NCBI RefSeq assembly: GCF_018361265.1 | Contig: NZ_JAFLNH010000001.1 | Span: 1-64,000, forward strand | Length of the DNA stretch: 64,000 nucleotides | Direction: 5' to 3' | Origin: Mycobacterium sp. SM1 | GTDB taxonomy: Bacteria; Actinomycetota; Actinomycetes; Mycobacteriales; Mycobacteriaceae | Shown here: positions 18,085 through 27,650 of the stretch, piece by piece | Layout of the letters: each line of letters opens with the position of its first letter | Position numbering within the stretch: the first letter of the stretch is position 1 | The notes under the pieces: generated by a model | Seen by the model: the letters and a program-made list of their open reading frames with translations, nothing else | Database searches by the model: none | Told to the model about the DNA's origin: nothing | Made by a program: the position numbers and the translations under genes

Positions 18085-18939
18085 TCAGTCCAACAGCACA
18101 GTGGCGAAACTGCCGACTTCAACAAAACCGACGCGGGCGTAAGTGGCCCGGGCGACGGTGTTGAAATCGTTCACATACAGGCTGGCGATGCGTCCCATGC
18201 CGACGATGACCGCCGCCAGCGTCGCGGTGCCCGCGCTGCCCAAACCCCGACCGCGCCGCTCGGGATGCACCCAGACACCCTGGATCTGGCCCACGGCGGG
18301 AGACTGCGAGCCCACTTCGGCCTTGAAGATGACCTCGCCGTGCTCGAAACGCGCCCAAGCCCGGCCGGCCGCGATCAGGCTGGCCACCCGCCGACGGTAC
18401 CCGCGCCCCCCGTCGCCCAGCCGTGGGTCCACCCCCACCTCGCCGATGAACATGTCGATGGCGGCCACCAGATACGCGTCAAGCTCATCGGGGCGAACCT
18501 GGCGCACCTCGGGGTCGATGGCGCATCTGGGCATGCTGTGTAACGCCATCAACGGCTGGTGTGGACGCACGTCGCGCGCCGGGCCCCAGGTGGGTTCGAG
18601 CCGCCGCCACATCGGCATCACCAGCTCGGCCCGCCCGACCAGTGACGAACAGCGGCGTGACCCGCTCATCGCCTCGTCGGCGAACGCGGCCAAGTCGGCC
18701 GGGCCGCCCCGCAACGGGATGAGGTTGGCGCCGGCGTAGCACAGCGACTCGTCGGCACCCCGGCGTGTCCACAACTCACCGCCGATCGCATCGGGGTCGA
18801 TGCCGTGGTCGGCGACCCGCGCGGCGACCATGCACGAGCCGACGGGGTCGTCGTCCAGCACGCGCCACACGGCGGAGGCGTCGCGCACCACCGATACCCG
18901 TCGCTTGCCGACCGGGCGAAAGATGGGCGGAGCCGACAT
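18085..18939 (-). CDS. GNAT-family N-acetyltransferase with N-terminal DUF4081-type domain (Rv2867c type)
   Basis: A 284-residue protein. The N-terminal half (about residues 1-130) resembles the DUF4081 domain common in actinobacterial acetyltransferases. The C-terminal half is a GNAT fold with the acetyl-CoA-binding motif HPERRGRGLGSAGTATLA (about 226-243) and the following ASLYVNDFNTVARATYARVGF. The acceptor is unknown; related proteins acetylate small molecules or protein N-termini. It lies 39 bp after ispG on the same strand, and this neighbourhood is conserved with M. tuberculosis, which suggests cotranscription with the isoprenoid genes. Confidence 0.88.
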   Translation of the reverse strand: MSAPPIFRPVGKRRVSVVRDASAVWRVLDDDPVGSCMVAARVADHGIDPDAIGGELWTRRGADESLCYAGANLIPLRGGPADLAAFADEAMSGSRRCSSLVGRAELVMPMWRRLEPTWGPARDVRPHQPLMALHSMPRCAIDPEVRQVRPDELDAYLVAAIDMFIGEVGVDPRLGDGGRGYRRRVASLIAAGRAWARFEHGEVIFKAEVGSQSPAVGQIQGVWVHPERRGRGLGSAGTATLAAVIVGMGRIASLYVNDFNTVARATYARVGFVEVGSFATVLLD

Positions 18940-18978
18940 AGTGCGTCTTTCTGTGACGGCCAGGGAACCGGCTTTGCT

Positions 18979-20145
18979 TCAGCTTACGGTCACGACGGGC
19001 GAACCGCCCACCGTTGTGTCCGGTCCGCGTTCTTTGTCGATCTCTGCGGCAAGCCGCATGGCCTCCTCGATCAACGTCTCGACGATCTGCGACTCCGGCA
19101 CGGTCTTGACCACTTCGCCACGAACGAAGATCTGGCCCTTGCCGTTTCCCGACGCGACGCCCAGGTCGGCCTCGCGGGCCTCCCCCGGACCGTTGACGAC
19201 GCACCCCATCACCGCAACCCGCAATGGCACGTTGAGCCCGTCGAGGCCGGCGGCGACTTCGTTGGCCAGGGTATAGACATCGACCTGCGCGCGACCGCAC
19301 GACGGGCAGGACACGATCTCCAACGAGCGCGGCCGCAGGTTCAGCGACTCCAGAATCTGGTTGGCTACCTTGACTTCCTCGACCGGTGGCGCCGACAACG
19401 ACACCCGGATGGTGTCGCCGATCCCCTTGGAGAGCAGCGCGCCGAAAGCGACCGCGGACTTGATGGTGCCCTGAAAAGCGGGACCCGCCTCGGTGACACC
19501 CAGGTGCAGCGGGTAGTCGCACTGCGCGGCCAGCAGCTCGTAGGCGCTAACCATCACCACCGGGTCGGTGTGCTTGACGCTGATCTTGATGTCACCGAAG
19601 CCATGCTCCTCGAACAGCGAGGCCTCCCACAGCGCCGACTCGACCAGCGCTTCCGGCGTGGCCCTGCCATATTTGGCCAGGATCCGCTTGTCCAGCGAGC
19701 CGGCGTTGACGCCGATGCGGATCGGGACGCCAGCGTCACCGGCGGCCTTGGCGACCTCTTTGACCCGGCCGTCGAATTCTTTGATGTTGCCCGGGTTGAC
19801 CCGGACGGCCGCGCACCCCGCCTCAATGGCCGCGAAGATGTAGCGCGGCTGGAAGTGGATGTCGGCGATCACCGGGATCTGGCTGTGGCGCGCGATCTCG
19901 GCCAGCGCGTCGGCGTCCTCCTGGCGCGGGCAGGCGACCCGCACGATGTCACAGCCCGCGGCGGTCAGCTCCGCGATCTGCTGCAAGGTCGCGGTGATGT
20001 CATGCGTCTTGGTGGTGCACATCGACTGCACCGAAATCGGGTAGTCGCTGCCCACCCCGACGCCGCCGACCATCAACTGACGCGTCGGGCGGCGCGGCGC
20101 CAGGGTGGGCGGCCGCGGTGCCGGCACTCCTAACCCGACAGTCAC
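18979..20145 (-). CDS. ispG: 4-hydroxy-3-methylbut-2-enyl diphosphate synthase
   Basis: A 388-residue 4Fe-4S enzyme (GcpE) that converts MEcPP to HMBPP in the MEP isoprenoid pathway. The TIM barrel occupies about residues 20-270 ([25 protein letters not shown]). The cluster domain has Cys ligands in [11 protein letters not shown] (about 279-289) and [10 protein letters not shown] (about 315-324), the latter with the cluster-binding Glu. The ATG at 20145 gives [15 protein letters not shown], similar to Rv2868c. It lies in one run with rip1 and dxr; dxr catalyses the second step of the same pathway. Confidence 0.96.
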   Translation of the reverse strand: MTVGLGVPAPRPPTLAPRRPTRQLMVGGVGVGSDYPISVQSMCTTKTHDITATLQQIAELTAAGCDIVRVACPRQEDADALAEIARHSQIPVIADIHFQPRYIFAAIEAGCAAVRVNPGNIKEFDGRVKEVAKAAGDAGVPIRIGVNAGSLDKRILAKYGRATPEALVESALWEASLFEEHGFGDIKISVKHTDPVVMVSAYELLAAQCDYPLHLGVTEAGPAFQGTIKSAVAFGALLSKGIGDTIRVSLSAPPVEEVKVANQILESLNLRPRSLEIVSCPSCGRAQVDVYTLANEVAAGLDGLNVPLRVAVMGCVVNGPGEAREADLGVASGNGKGQIFVRGEVVKTVPESQIVETLIEEAMRLAAEIDKERGPDTTVGGSPVVTVS

Positions 20146-20224
20146 GTCATCCTTGCCTTTCTGCTTGTGTCTGCTTGTGGTCTTGCTCTGGCCGAGTCTT
20201 GTTGTGGTCTGGTCTCATTGCAGC

Positions 20225-21427
20225 CTATTGGAAGAGCCTGATCGGGTTGACCACGTCGGCGGTCACCGTCAACACCATGTAGCCGATCACCAGGGCCAGC
20301 ACTACGTAGGTCGCGGGCATGAGTTTGAGATAGTTCACCGGCGCGGCCGCCACCATCCCCCGGGCCGAGCGGATCGTGTTGCGGATCTTCTCGAACACGG
20401 CGATGGCCAGGTGCCCACCGTCGAACGGCAGCAATGGGACCAAGTTGATCGCGCCGACCACGAAATTCAGCTGGGCGAGGAAAAACCAGAACGCCACCCA
20501 TAAGCCGTGTTTGACGGTTTCGCCGCCGAGAATGGAGGCGCCCACCACGCTGATCGGAGTGTCCGGGTCGCGATGCCCCCCGCCGATAGCGTGCACCAGA
20601 GCGCCGACCTTGGTCGGCATGGCTAGCAGCGACTTGCCCAGCTCGACGCTCAAATCTCCGGTGAAAACGAACGTGGCGGGTACGGCCGAGACCACGCCGT
20701 AGCGTGTCGGGGCATAAATTTTCGGCGCCACCCCGATCATGCCGACCGTCGACGGGGTGTCACTGCCGTTGACCCAGCGCTGCGTGGGCGTGACATCGAC
20801 GTACCGGGTCATGCGGGTGCCGTCACGCTCGATGACAAATGGAACGACACCGTGCAGCCTACGCACCGCCGCGGCCATTTCGTCAAAGGTGTGCACGTCG
20901 GTGGCACCGACCTTGAGCACGACATCACCGGGGCGGATTCCCGCGATCGCCGCCGGCCCCGGACCGGTACAGTGCCCGAACTGACCCCTGGCGGTTTCTG
21001 GTGCAACACAAGCTGTTTCGCCGATCACGGCGGCGGTGGGGGGGTGCAGGTTCGGCAGCCCCCACGCCAGGGCTATGCCGTAGATCAGCAGCAGACCGAT
21101 GAGGAAGTTCATCGCGGGCCCGGCTAACAGCACCGCGGCGCGCTTCCAGGTGGCCTGTTTGAACATGGCTCGGTCACGTTCGTCGGGCCCCAGTTCCTCG
21201 ACGGCGGTCATCCCGGCGATATCGCAGAAACCGCCTAGCGGAATAGCTTTGACGCCGTACTCGATTCCGCCGCGCCGCGTCGACCATAGGGTCGGACCGA
21301 AGCCGAGGAAATAGCGGCGCACCTTCATGCCGGTGGCCCGCGCGACCCACATGTGACCACACTCGTGTAATGCCACCGAGGTAAGGATGGCGAGCGCGAA
21401 CGCCGCGGTGCCGATAGCGAACATCAT
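20225..21427 (-). CDS. rip1: Site-2 protease Rip1 (RseP/RIP zinc metalloprotease)
   Basis: A 400-residue intramembrane zinc protease with about four membrane segments. The active site HECGH is in the first segment (about residues 21-25), the third ligand Asp lies in [11 protein letters not shown] (about 335), and a PDZ domain with [12 protein letters not shown] spans about 125-210. Its M. tuberculosis ortholog Rv2869c cleaves membrane-bound anti-sigma factors and controls lipid and metal-stress genes. The ATG at 21427 overlaps the dxr stop by 4 bases, so the two are translationally coupled. Confidence 0.95.
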   Translation of the reverse strand: MMFAIGTAAFALAILTSVALHECGHMWVARATGMKVRRYFLGFGPTLWSTRRGGIEYGVKAIPLGGFCDIAGMTAVEELGPDERDRAMFKQATWKRAAVLLAGPAMNFLIGLLLIYGIALAWGLPNLHPPTAAVIGETACVAPETARGQFGHCTGPGPAAIAGIRPGDVVLKVGATDVHTFDEMAAAVRRLHGVVPFVIERDGTRMTRYVDVTPTQRWVNGSDTPSTVGMIGVAPKIYAPTRYGVVSAVPATFVFTGDLSVELGKSLLAMPTKVGALVHAIGGGHRDPDTPISVVGASILGGETVKHGLWVAFWFFLAQLNFVVGAINLVPLLPFDGGHLAIAVFEKIRNTIRSARGMVAAAPVNYLKLMPATYVVLALVIGYMVLTVTADVVNPIRLFQ

Positions 21428-22596
21428 GGGGCTGGCATGACCTCCTGTGTGACCACCCGCTGCGCGCGTTCGCGGGCCCAGCGCTGCGCCTCGAACACCT
21501 CATCCACGGTAGCGGGCTCCGCGGCCCATTGGCCGGCTTCGTGCAATACCTCACCGATGGTGCGCACGATGGCCGGGAAGCGGATCCGCCCGGCCAGAAA
21601 CGCGGCGGCGGCTTCTTCGTTAGCGGCGTTGTAGACCGCGGTCATGCACCCCCCGGCCTGCCCGGCTTGTCGCGCGAGTTCGACCGCGGGGAAAACCTCG
21701 GTGTCCAGCGGCTCGAACTCCCAGCGAGCGGCGGTGGAGAAATCGCAGGCGGGGGCTGCGGCGGGTACCCGCGCGGGCCAGCCCAGCGCCAGCGCGATGG
21801 GCAGCCTCATGTCTGGGGGGCTGGCCTGGGCAATCGTCGAACCATCGGTAAACGTGACCATCGAATGCACGATCGACTGCGGGTGGACAACGACCTCGAT
21901 GCGGTGGTAGGCGATCCCGAACAGCAGATGGGTCTCGATCAGCTCGAGCCCCTTGTTGACCAGCGACGCCGAGTTCAGTGTGTTCATCGGGCCCATGGAC
22001 CAGGTCGGATGGGCGCCGGCCTGCTCGGGGGTGACGCGTTCGAGCTGCGCTGCCGACCAGCCGCGGAACGGCCCGCCGGACGCGGTCAGCACCAGCTTGG
22101 CGACCTCATCGACGCTGCCCGCGCGCAGGCATTGTGCCAGCGCGGAGTGCTCGGAATCGACGGGCACTATCTGCCCCGGTCGCGCAGCCCGCAGCACCAG
22201 GGATCCCCCGGCGACCAGCGATTCCTTGTTCGCCAGCGCCAACCGGGCCCCGGATGCCAGGGCGGCCAGTGTCGGGCGCAGGCCCAACGCCCCCACCAGC
22301 GCGTTGAGAACGACATCGGCCTCGGTGTTTTCCACCAGCCGGGTGACCGCATCGGGCCCGCGGTAGGTGACGTCGCCGATGGCGTCGGCCGCACGCTCGT
22401 TGACGACGGCGATATTGGTAACCCCGGTCTGCGCGCGCTGCGCCGCCAGCAGTTCCGGGCGCCCTCCGCCGGCCGCCAGCCCGACCAGGGCGAAGCGATC
22501 CGGGTTCGCGGTGATGACGTCCAGCGCCTGGGTGCCGATCGAGCCGGTACTGCCCAGCACCAGAACACGCAACCGGCCATCGCCGCGACTCGTCAT
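21424..22596 (-). CDS. dxr: 1-deoxy-D-xylulose 5-phosphate reductoisomerase
   Basis: About 390 residues. The enzyme turns DXP into MEP with NADPH and Mn2+/Mg2+, the first committed step of the MEP pathway and the target of fosmidomycin. The NADPH motif [15 protein letters not shown] is at about residues 11-25; the substrate/metal part shows [11 protein letters not shown] and [12 protein letters not shown]. The open frame extends to 22647, but ATG 22596 ([17 protein letters not shown]) matches the family start and avoids the divergent DUF2631 promoter region. It leads the run dxr-rip1-ispG-GNAT and further genes. Confidence 0.95.
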   Translation of the reverse strand: MTSRGDGRLRVLVLGSTGSIGTQALDVITANPDRFALVGLAAGGGRPELLAAQRAQTGVTNIAVVNERAADAIGDVTYRGPDAVTRLVENTEADVVLNALVGALGLRPTLAALASGARLALANKESLVAGGSLVLRAARPGQIVPVDSEHSALAQCLRAGSVDEVAKLVLTASGGPFRGWSAAQLERVTPEQAGAHPTWSMGPMNTLNSASLVNKGLELIETHLLFGIAYHRIEVVVHPQSIVHSMVTFTDGSTIAQASPPDMRLPIALALGWPARVPAAAPACDFSTAARWEFEPLDTEVFPAVELARQAGQAGGCMTAVYNAANEEAAAAFLAGRIRFPAIVRTIGEVLHEAGQWAAEPATVDEVFEAQRWARERAQRVVTQEVMPAP

Positions 22597-22673
22597 CCCC
22601 TCATTGTGCCGCGTGCCGCGTGTGTCAGAATGTCTCGACACTGCCAATGCGACGTGAGCGGGAGGGGATCGCC

Positions 22674-22940
22674 GTGGCCGGTACCGAGGTGCTGCGCAAC
22701 AGCACGCCCAACACCGCTGTCGACACCGCCGAAGTGCCCTCCGCGAACTGGGGCTGGAGCAGGATCAACCACCGCACCTGGCACATCGCCGGCTTCGCCA
22801 TTTTCGGATTTTTGCTGTGCATGCTCAAGGGCAACCATGTTGGCCACATCGAGGACTGGTTTCTCGTCGGGTTCGCCGCGCTCGTGCTCGTGGTGCTGGT
22901 GCGCGATTTGTGGGGGCGTCGGCGCGGCTGGATCCGCTAA
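22674..22940 (+). CDS. DUF2631 membrane protein (Rv2876 type)
   Basis: An 88-residue protein with two predicted membrane segments (about residues 39-53, [14 protein letters not shown], and 63-78, [16 protein letters not shown]) joined by a short [10 protein letters not shown] loop, ending RRRGWIR. This is the DUF2631 family seen in mycobacteria. The GTG at 22674 follows GGAGGGG and is preferred to the longer frame starting at 22620. It is transcribed away from dxr. Function unknown. In M. tuberculosis the neighbours include mpt70, dipZ and mpt83, which are absent here. Confidence 0.85.
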   Translation: MAGTEVLRNSTPNTAVDTAEVPSANWGWSRINHRTWHIAGFAIFGFLLCMLKGNHVGHIEDWFLVGFAALVLVVLVRDLWGRRRGWIR

Positions 22941-22997
22941 GGCCGGTACGGAGCAGTCGGCCGCCCGCCAGGCCGCGGCCCACGGGCCGGCCCGCGG

Positions 22998-23507
22998 CTA
23001 GGCCGTGAGCGCATGCACCCGATCGGCCAGCTCCTGCTCGGGCATCGCGGTGGTCGGGGTGTTCACAAACGTGGAGGAGCCATCAGCGCGATAGAACACA
23101 TAGGCTGGCTGCCACGGGACGTTGTAGCGTGCCCAGATCGCGCCGTCGGCATCATTTAAGTTGGTGAAGTTGAGGTGATACTTCGACACGAAGTCCTGCA
23201 TCGCCGCAACATCCGACCTGGCGGCGATACCGACGAAGGTAACCGCCGGATTAGCGGCCGCCACCCGGCTGACACCCGGGGCTTCCTGGTTGCAGATCGG
23301 GCACCATGGCGTCCAGAACCATAGCACGGCAGGCTTGCCCTGCAGGCTTGCCCCGTTGAAGGGCGCGCCGGTGAGAGTCGTGCCGGTAAAGTTCAAACGC
23401 TCGTCGGCGGCAACCGCGGGCGGCGCGCTGACCAGTCCGAACACCAGCGCCGCGGTCACCACGGCCAACGCAAACAGTTTGACTGACGACAAATGGTGAA
23501 TTTTCAT
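22998..23507 (-). CDS. mpt53: Secreted thioredoxin-like protein Mpt53 (DsbE/DsbF-like)
   Basis: A 169-residue exported thioredoxin-fold protein. The signal peptide is about residues 1-33 (hydrophobic LFALAVVTAALVFGLVS, cleavage after AVA). The redox site is WCPIC (about 70-74) and the cis-Pro loop is VPWQPAYVF. In M. tuberculosis Rv2878c this protein acts as an oxidant that forms disulfides in exported proteins. The ATG at 23507 has GGAGG upstream in minus orientation (aggtcctccg), so it is chosen over the longer frame to 23549. Its usual membrane partner genes (dipZ region) are not present next to it. Confidence 0.93.
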   Translation of the reverse strand: MKIHHLSSVKLFALAVVTAALVFGLVSAPPAVAADERLNFTGTTLTGAPFNGASLQGKPAVLWFWTPWCPICNQEAPGVSRVAAANPAVTFVGIAARSDVAAMQDFVSKYHLNFTNLNDADGAIWARYNVPWQPAYVFYRADGSSTFVNTPTTAMPEQELADRVHALTA

Positions 23508-23666
23508 CGGAGGACCTCTCTGCGTGATACGTCGTGATACGTACAGCATGACGCAAATCCCAGTGACGACGTTCAGTTTCGCCGGACCCAGCCAAAAGGG
23601 CGCTCCGTGTAGCGGGTTCGCAAGGCGCGGCGGGGCCGGCCCTCGGCTGCCGGTCGCGCGCGGTGC

Positions 23667-24848
23667 TTAGTTCTCGGCGTCCTCGGCGGCCAGCTGGCCG
23701 CAGGCTGCGCTGATCTCCCGGCCGCGAGTGTCGCGCACGGTGCACGACACCCCGTTGGCGCGGACCCGGCGGACGAAGTCGCGCTCGACCGGTTTGGGGC
23801 TGGCGTCCCAATCGCTGCCCGGCGTTGGGTTCAGCGGGATCACGTTGACGTGCGCTAGCGGTCCGAGAACGCGATGCAACCGCTTGCCCAGCAGGTCGGC
23901 CCGCCACGGCTGATCGTTAACATCACGAATCAGCGCATACTCGACAGAGATCCGCCGGCCGGTGACGTCGGCGTAATAGCGGGCGGCGGTCAGCGCTTCG
24001 CTGATGTTCCACCGGTTGTTAACCGGTACCAGGGTGTCGCGTAGCTCGTCGTCGGGCGCGTGCAGTGATAACGCCAGCCTCACCCCGAGGCGTTCGTCGG
24101 CAAGCCTGCGCATCGCCGGGGCGAGCCCCACCGTCGACACCGTCACCGCTCGAGCCGAAATCCCAAACCCGTGGGGCACCGGCTCGATAATGCGGCGCAC
24201 CGCGGCCACCACCCTGCCGTAGTTGGCCAGCGGCTCACCCATACCCATGAAAACGATGTTCGACAACCGATCGCCGAAGTCGTCCTGCAGCGCCGCGGCC
24301 GAGGCGCGCACCTGCTCCAGAATCTCTGCGGTCGACAGGTTCCGGCTCAGCCCGGCCTGTCCGGTGGCGCAAAACGGGCACCCCATGCCGCAACCCGCCT
24401 GCGACGAAATGCACACGGTGTTGCGCTGCGGGTAGCGCATAAGCACCGACTCGACCATGATGCCGTCGGTCGCCCGCCACACCGTCTTACGGGTTCGGCC
24501 GGCGTCACACGCAACTTCTCGGGCCACGGTCAACAGCTGGGGGAACAACGCCGCCGCGACGCGGTCACGAACGGCTGCCGGTAGGTCGGTCATCTGTCGC
24601 GGGTCGGCGATCAGCCTGCCGTAGTAGTGGTATGCGAGCTGTTTGGCGCGAAACGCCGGCAGCCCCAAATCCACGACGGCAGCCACGCGGCCTGCCGCGT
24701 CAAGATCGGCGAGGTGGCGCGCCGGCCGCGGTGACGCAACCCGCGGCGGCGGGAACACCCGCGGCTGGCCCTGCCGGAAGGCATCGTCAGGGCGGAGTGC
24801 GTCATGGTGCGCAGCGGGTGTCTGAAGTGTCGGCCGTCGCAGTTGCAT
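23667..24848 (-). CDS. rlmN: 23S rRNA/tRNA adenine-C2 methyltransferase RlmN
   Basis: A 393-residue radical SAM enzyme that methylates C2 of A2503 in 23S rRNA and A37 of some tRNAs. The cluster motif is in [13 protein letters not shown] (Cys-x3-Cys-x2-Cys, about residues 147-159). The GEPLANY segment and the C-terminal resolving Cys in SAACGQL (about 380-386) are present, as is the mechanistic Cys in VRDTRGREI context. The ATG at 24848 ([14 protein letters not shown]) agrees with mycobacterial RlmN; the longer frame to 24908 is less likely. It follows cdsA on the same strand with a 78-bp gap. Confidence 0.94.
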   Translation of the reverse strand: MQLRRPTLQTPAAHHDALRPDDAFRQGQPRVFPPPRVASPRPARHLADLDAAGRVAAVVDLGLPAFRAKQLAYHYYGRLIADPRQMTDLPAAVRDRVAAALFPQLLTVAREVACDAGRTRKTVWRATDGIMVESVLMRYPQRNTVCISSQAGCGMGCPFCATGQAGLSRNLSTAEILEQVRASAAALQDDFGDRLSNIVFMGMGEPLANYGRVVAAVRRIIEPVPHGFGISARAVTVSTVGLAPAMRRLADERLGVRLALSLHAPDDELRDTLVPVNNRWNISEALTAARYYADVTGRRISVEYALIRDVNDQPWRADLLGKRLHRVLGPLAHVNVIPLNPTPGSDWDASPKPVERDFVRRVRANGVSCTVRDTRGREISAACGQLAAEDAEN

Positions 24849-24926
24849 CACCAACCAGTGTGACGTCCTTAGACCCGGGATGGATGAACGGCCGCATTCT
24901 GGGCGCAAGCCGTCGCCTCCCCGATG

Positions 24927-25832
24927 TCAGGGCACCAGTGTCAGCACGATCCAGGCGGTAACCGCCGAGGGTAAAAATCCGTCGAATCGGTCCAAAATCC
25001 CACCATGGCCGGGCAGCATGCTGCCCATGTCCTTGATGCCCAAATCGCGCTTGACCTGCGATTCCACCAGGTCGCCGAGGGTATCGCTGACGACCAGTGT
25101 CAGTCCGAGCAGCACACCGATCCAGGCCGGTTTGCCGGTCAGATACGTCACGCTAACGGTGGTCGCGGTGATGCCGAGCGCCACGGAACCGATGAAGCCC
25201 TCCCAGGACTTTTTCGGGCTGATGGTGGGGACCATCGGATGTTTACCGAAGAGCACGCCGACGGCGTAGCCGCCGATGTCGGAACTGACGACACCGACTG
25301 CCAGGGAAAACACCCGCCCGGCGCCGTCGTGCGGGTAGATCAGCAGCGCACCAAAGGACGCGAACAGCGGAACCCAGGTAGCCAAAAAGACGGTGGCGGA
25401 GACGTCCCGCAGGTAATTGGCCTGGACGGCAGCATCCCACCGCAGGGGAGCCGCTCGGGTGTGTTGGCTTAGAAGCCGCCACATCATGCAGGTCACCACC
25501 GTGGCACCGAAGCCGGCCAGCGCGCCACGAGCTCCGAATGGCCACGTCAGCCACAGCATGGTCTGGCCTCCGACTACCAGCGGGATCGCTGGGATCACAT
25601 ATCCGCCGGCACGCAATCGGCGCACCACCTCAAGGGTGCCCAGCAGCGCCCCCACGGACAGCACGCCGACCCAGCCGTAGGGTCGCGCGTACACCAGGCT
25701 CGCAACAACGACGCCGCCCAACGCCGCGCCGACAATAATCGCGACCGGCAGGTTGCGTCCCGCCCGAGAGATGTTCTGCGCCGGCCCCCCGGCTGAGGTG
25801 CCCGCACCGGTATCAGTGTCTGCCACGGACAT
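24927..25832 (-). CDS. cdsA: Phosphatidate cytidylyltransferase
   Basis: A 301-residue membrane enzyme that makes CDP-diacylglycerol from phosphatidate and CTP, the branch point for phosphatidylinositol, PIMs and cardiolipin. About eight hydrophobic segments are visible. The C-terminal signature is complete: SDTLGDLVESQVKRDLGIKD followed by GSMLPGHGGILDRFD (about residues 240-280). The N-terminal 30 residues are polar (GAGTSAGGPAQN). It lies 17 bp after frr in a frr-cdsA-rlmN run. Confidence 0.94.
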   Translation of the reverse strand: MSVADTDTGAGTSAGGPAQNISRAGRNLPVAIIVGAALGGVVVASLVYARPYGWVGVLSVGALLGTLEVVRRLRAGGYVIPAIPLVVGGQTMLWLTWPFGARGALAGFGATVVTCMMWRLLSQHTRAAPLRWDAAVQANYLRDVSATVFLATWVPLFASFGALLIYPHDGAGRVFSLAVGVVSSDIGGYAVGVLFGKHPMVPTISPKKSWEGFIGSVALGITATTVSVTYLTGKPAWIGVLLGLTLVVSDTLGDLVESQVKRDLGIKDMGSMLPGHGGILDRFDGFLPSAVTAWIVLTLVP

Positions 25833-25849
25833 TGGTTGCTGAACGGCCG

Positions 25850-26407
25850 CTAGACCTCCAGCAGCTCGCCTTCTTTGTGCCTGACGAGCTCATCGATCTG
25901 GGTGACGTACTGGTGGGTGATCCTGTCCAGATCCTTTTCGGCACGGCCGACCTCGTCTTCGCCGGCCTCCCCGTCCCGGCGGATGCGATGCAGCTCTTCC
26001 ATTGCCCGACGACGGATGTTGCGCACCGACACGCGCGCTTCTTCTCCCTTCGCTTTGGCCTGCTTGACTAGCTCGCGGCGACGTTCCTCAGTCAGCTGCG
26101 GCACCACCACCCGGATCAAGGTGCCGTCGTTGGTGGGGTTCACCCCGAGGTCGGAGTTGCGGATGGCGGTCTCGATGGCACGCAGTTGGTTTGCTTCGTA
26201 TGGCTTGATGACGACCAGCCGCGCCTCGGGGACATTGATGCTGGCAAGCTGGGTTATCGGGGTGGTGGCGCCGTAGTAGTCGATGGCGATCCGGGAGAAC
26301 ATGGCGGGACTGGCCCGGCCGGTACGAATGGTCGCTAGATCGTCACGGGCCACCGCCACGGCCTTTTCCATTTTCTCTTCGGCGTCAAAGAGAGTCTCCT
26401 CAATCAT
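25850..26407 (-). CDS. frr: Ribosome recycling factor
   Basis: A 185-residue protein that, with EF-G, splits post-termination ribosomes. The whole family sequence is recognisable: [20 protein letters not shown] at about residues 13-32, the [14 protein letters not shown] block, and the C-terminal helix ending EGELLEV. The ATG at 26407 is the last base of the adjacent 53-bp MIRU unit. Its ribosome-binding site (GAGGAGGAGCGGCGCC) lies entirely within that repeat, so translation start depends on the repeat. The longer open frame to 26440 reads through the repeat and is not used. Confidence 0.96.
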   Translation of the reverse strand: MIEETLFDAEEKMEKAVAVARDDLATIRTGRASPAMFSRIAIDYYGATTPITQLASINVPEARLVVIKPYEANQLRAIETAIRNSDLGVNPTNDGTLIRVVVPQLTEERRRELVKQAKAKGEEARVSVRNIRRRAMEELHRIRRDGEAGEDEVGRAEKDLDRITHQYVTQIDELVRHKEGELLEV

Positions 26408-26459
26408 GGCGCCGCTCCTCCTCATCGCTGCGCACTGCATCGTCGCCGGCGCGGATCAT
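26400..26459 (-). CDS. MIRU micro-ORF 2 (19 residues)
   Basis: Reading [19 protein letters not shown], this ORF starts at ATG 26459 in the second repeat unit. Its stop TGA at 26400-26402 lies 8 bases inside frr, in another frame. Start and stop overlaps with micro-ORF 1 and frr suggest translational coupling. The second copy differs from the first only in its last residues, because of the flanking sequence. Confidence 0.45.
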   Translation of the reverse strand: MIRAGDDAVRSDEEERRHD

Positions 26460-26512
26460 TGGCGCCGCTCCTCCTCATCGCTGCGCACTGCATCGTCGCC
26501 GGCGCGGATCAT
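26407..26512 (-). repeat. Two exact 53-bp MIRU-type repeats between pyrH and frr (MIRU31/ETR-E locus by position)
   Basis: The unit occurs at 26407-26459 and 26460-26512 with no mismatch. It carries the MIRU core (cgctcctcctcatcgctgcg...catcgtcgccggcgcggatcat). In M. tuberculosis the pyrH-frr gap holds the ETR-E/MIRU31 VNTR with the same unit length, as I recall. Each unit encodes a micro-ORF on the minus strand whose start and stop overlap neighbouring frames. Confidence 0.9.
26456..26512 (-). CDS. MIRU micro-ORF 1 (18 residues)
   Basis: Reading [18 protein letters not shown], this ORF starts at ATG 26512, 12 bases after the pyrH stop, with GGGAGGA as a strong ribosome-binding site. It stops at TGA 26456-26458, which overlaps the ATG of micro-ORF 2. 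Such short coupled ORFs are a described property of MIRUs. A role for the peptide is unknown; it may only carry ribosomes from pyrH toward frr. Confidence 0.45.
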   Translation of the reverse strand: MIRAGDDAVRSDEEERRQ

Positions 26513-26524
26513 GGCTTCCTCCCG

Positions 26525-27310
26525 TCAGGTGGTGACCAGCGTTCCGATCTTCTCACCGGCGACCGCCCGGGCGATATTGCCGTCGGTTAAAAGGTTGAAC
26601 ACCAAGATCGGCATGCCATTGTCCATACACAGGCTGAACGCCGTGGCGTCGGCCACCCGCAGCCCACGGTCGATGACTTCGCGGTGGGTGATGGCCGTGA
26701 GCAGTTCGGCGTCGGGGTTTACCCGGGGATCCTCGGCGAACACCCCATCGACCGCCTTGGCCATCAGCACCACTTCCGCGCCGATCTCCAGTGCCCGCTG
26801 GGCCGCGGTGGTGTCGGTGGAGAAGTACGGCAGGCCGATGCCGGCGCCGAAGATGACCACCCGTCCCTTCTCCAGATGCCGCCGCGCCCGCAACGGAATG
26901 TAGGGCTCGGCGACTTGGCCCATCGTGATCGCGGTCTGGACCCGGGTGGCGATGCCTTCCTTTTCTAGGAAGTCTTGCAGAGCAAGGCTATTCATCACAG
27001 TACCCAGCATGCCCATATAGTCGGACCGCGCCCGGTCCATTCCCCGCTGCTGCAGCTGGGCACCGCGAAAGAAGTTACCGCCGCCAATGACGACGGCGAC
27101 CTGCACGCCGTCGCGGACCACTTCGGCGATCTGGCGCGCCACCTGGGCCACTACGTCGGGATCCAGGCCCACCTGGCCGCCGCCGAACATTTCGCCGCCG
27201 AGCTTGAGCAACACCCGCGAGTACTTGGGCCGGCTCGCCGCCTTCCCGGCCGGATGCCCGCCGTCCCGTGCAAACGCCTCCGCACCCGTCGGGGTCCCTG
27301 GCTCCGTCAT
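26525..27310 (-). CDS. pyrH: UMP kinase
   Basis: A 261-residue hexameric bacterial-type UMP kinase that makes UDP from UMP with ATP and is regulated by GTP and UTP in the family. The core begins after a polar N-terminal 24 residues: [13 protein letters not shown] (about 29-41), [13 protein letters not shown] (about 76-88), [15 protein letters not shown], and the acceptor region [18 protein letters not shown] 27310 is preceded by GAGGAG; the longer frame to 27490 is not supported. It is the first gene of the pyrH-(MIRU)-frr-cdsA-rlmN run. Confidence 0.96.
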   Translation of the reverse strand: MTEPGTPTGAEAFARDGGHPAGKAASRPKYSRVLLKLGGEMFGGGQVGLDPDVVAQVARQIAEVVRDGVQVAVVIGGGNFFRGAQLQQRGMDRARSDYMGMLGTVMNSLALQDFLEKEGIATRVQTAITMGQVAEPYIPLRARRHLEKGRVVIFGAGIGLPYFSTDTTAAQRALEIGAEVVLMAKAVDGVFAEDPRVNPDAELLTAITHREVIDRGLRVADATAFSLCMDNGMPILVFNLLTDGNIARAVAGEKIGTLVTT

Positions 27311-27646
27311 CAGACTCCTCGCATGACAGCGGTGGCAAACCGCCAGGCGCGGCATATGCCATCCTGCCTGATCGCCATACCCGCGCGTGGCCCGGGTAAA
27401 TTTTAGCTGGCCGTTGTCGGTGGAATGGAACTTACATTCGAACCCGGCTATCCCGCGTGGACCCGGAAAAGACCGATCCGAGTTGTGCATACGTTGGTCT
27501 CACCGATCACACGTGACGGTCACACTCTCGGATCCAACCGCGGAGCGCTATGGGAGCTGGCGCCGTCCCGGCGCGCATCGTCGCCGGGCTCACCAGTCCA
27601 CGCCCGGCTCCTCCTCACGCCGTCCCGGCGCGCATCGTCGCCGGGC
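27311..27646. other. Intergenic region between tsf and pyrH
   Basis: 336 bases without a convincing gene. It must hold the promoter of the pyrH run (minus strand). The tsf-proximal part is taken up by a 57-bp-spaced MIRU-like repeat. M. tuberculosis has amiC and an IS1539 copy in this gap; neither is present here. Confidence 0.7.
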
Positions 27647-27650
27647 TCAA
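27562..27650 (-). repeat. MIRU-like repeat (1.5 units, 57-bp period) at the tsf stop codon
   Basis: A 31-bp block (gccgtcccggcgcgcatcg...) at 27562-27592 recurs at 27619-27649, 57 bases apart. On the minus strand it reads CCGGCGACGATGCGCGCC...GAGGAGGAGC, the same core as the MIRU at 26.4 kb. It begins exactly at the TGA of tsf. Confidence 0.8.
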
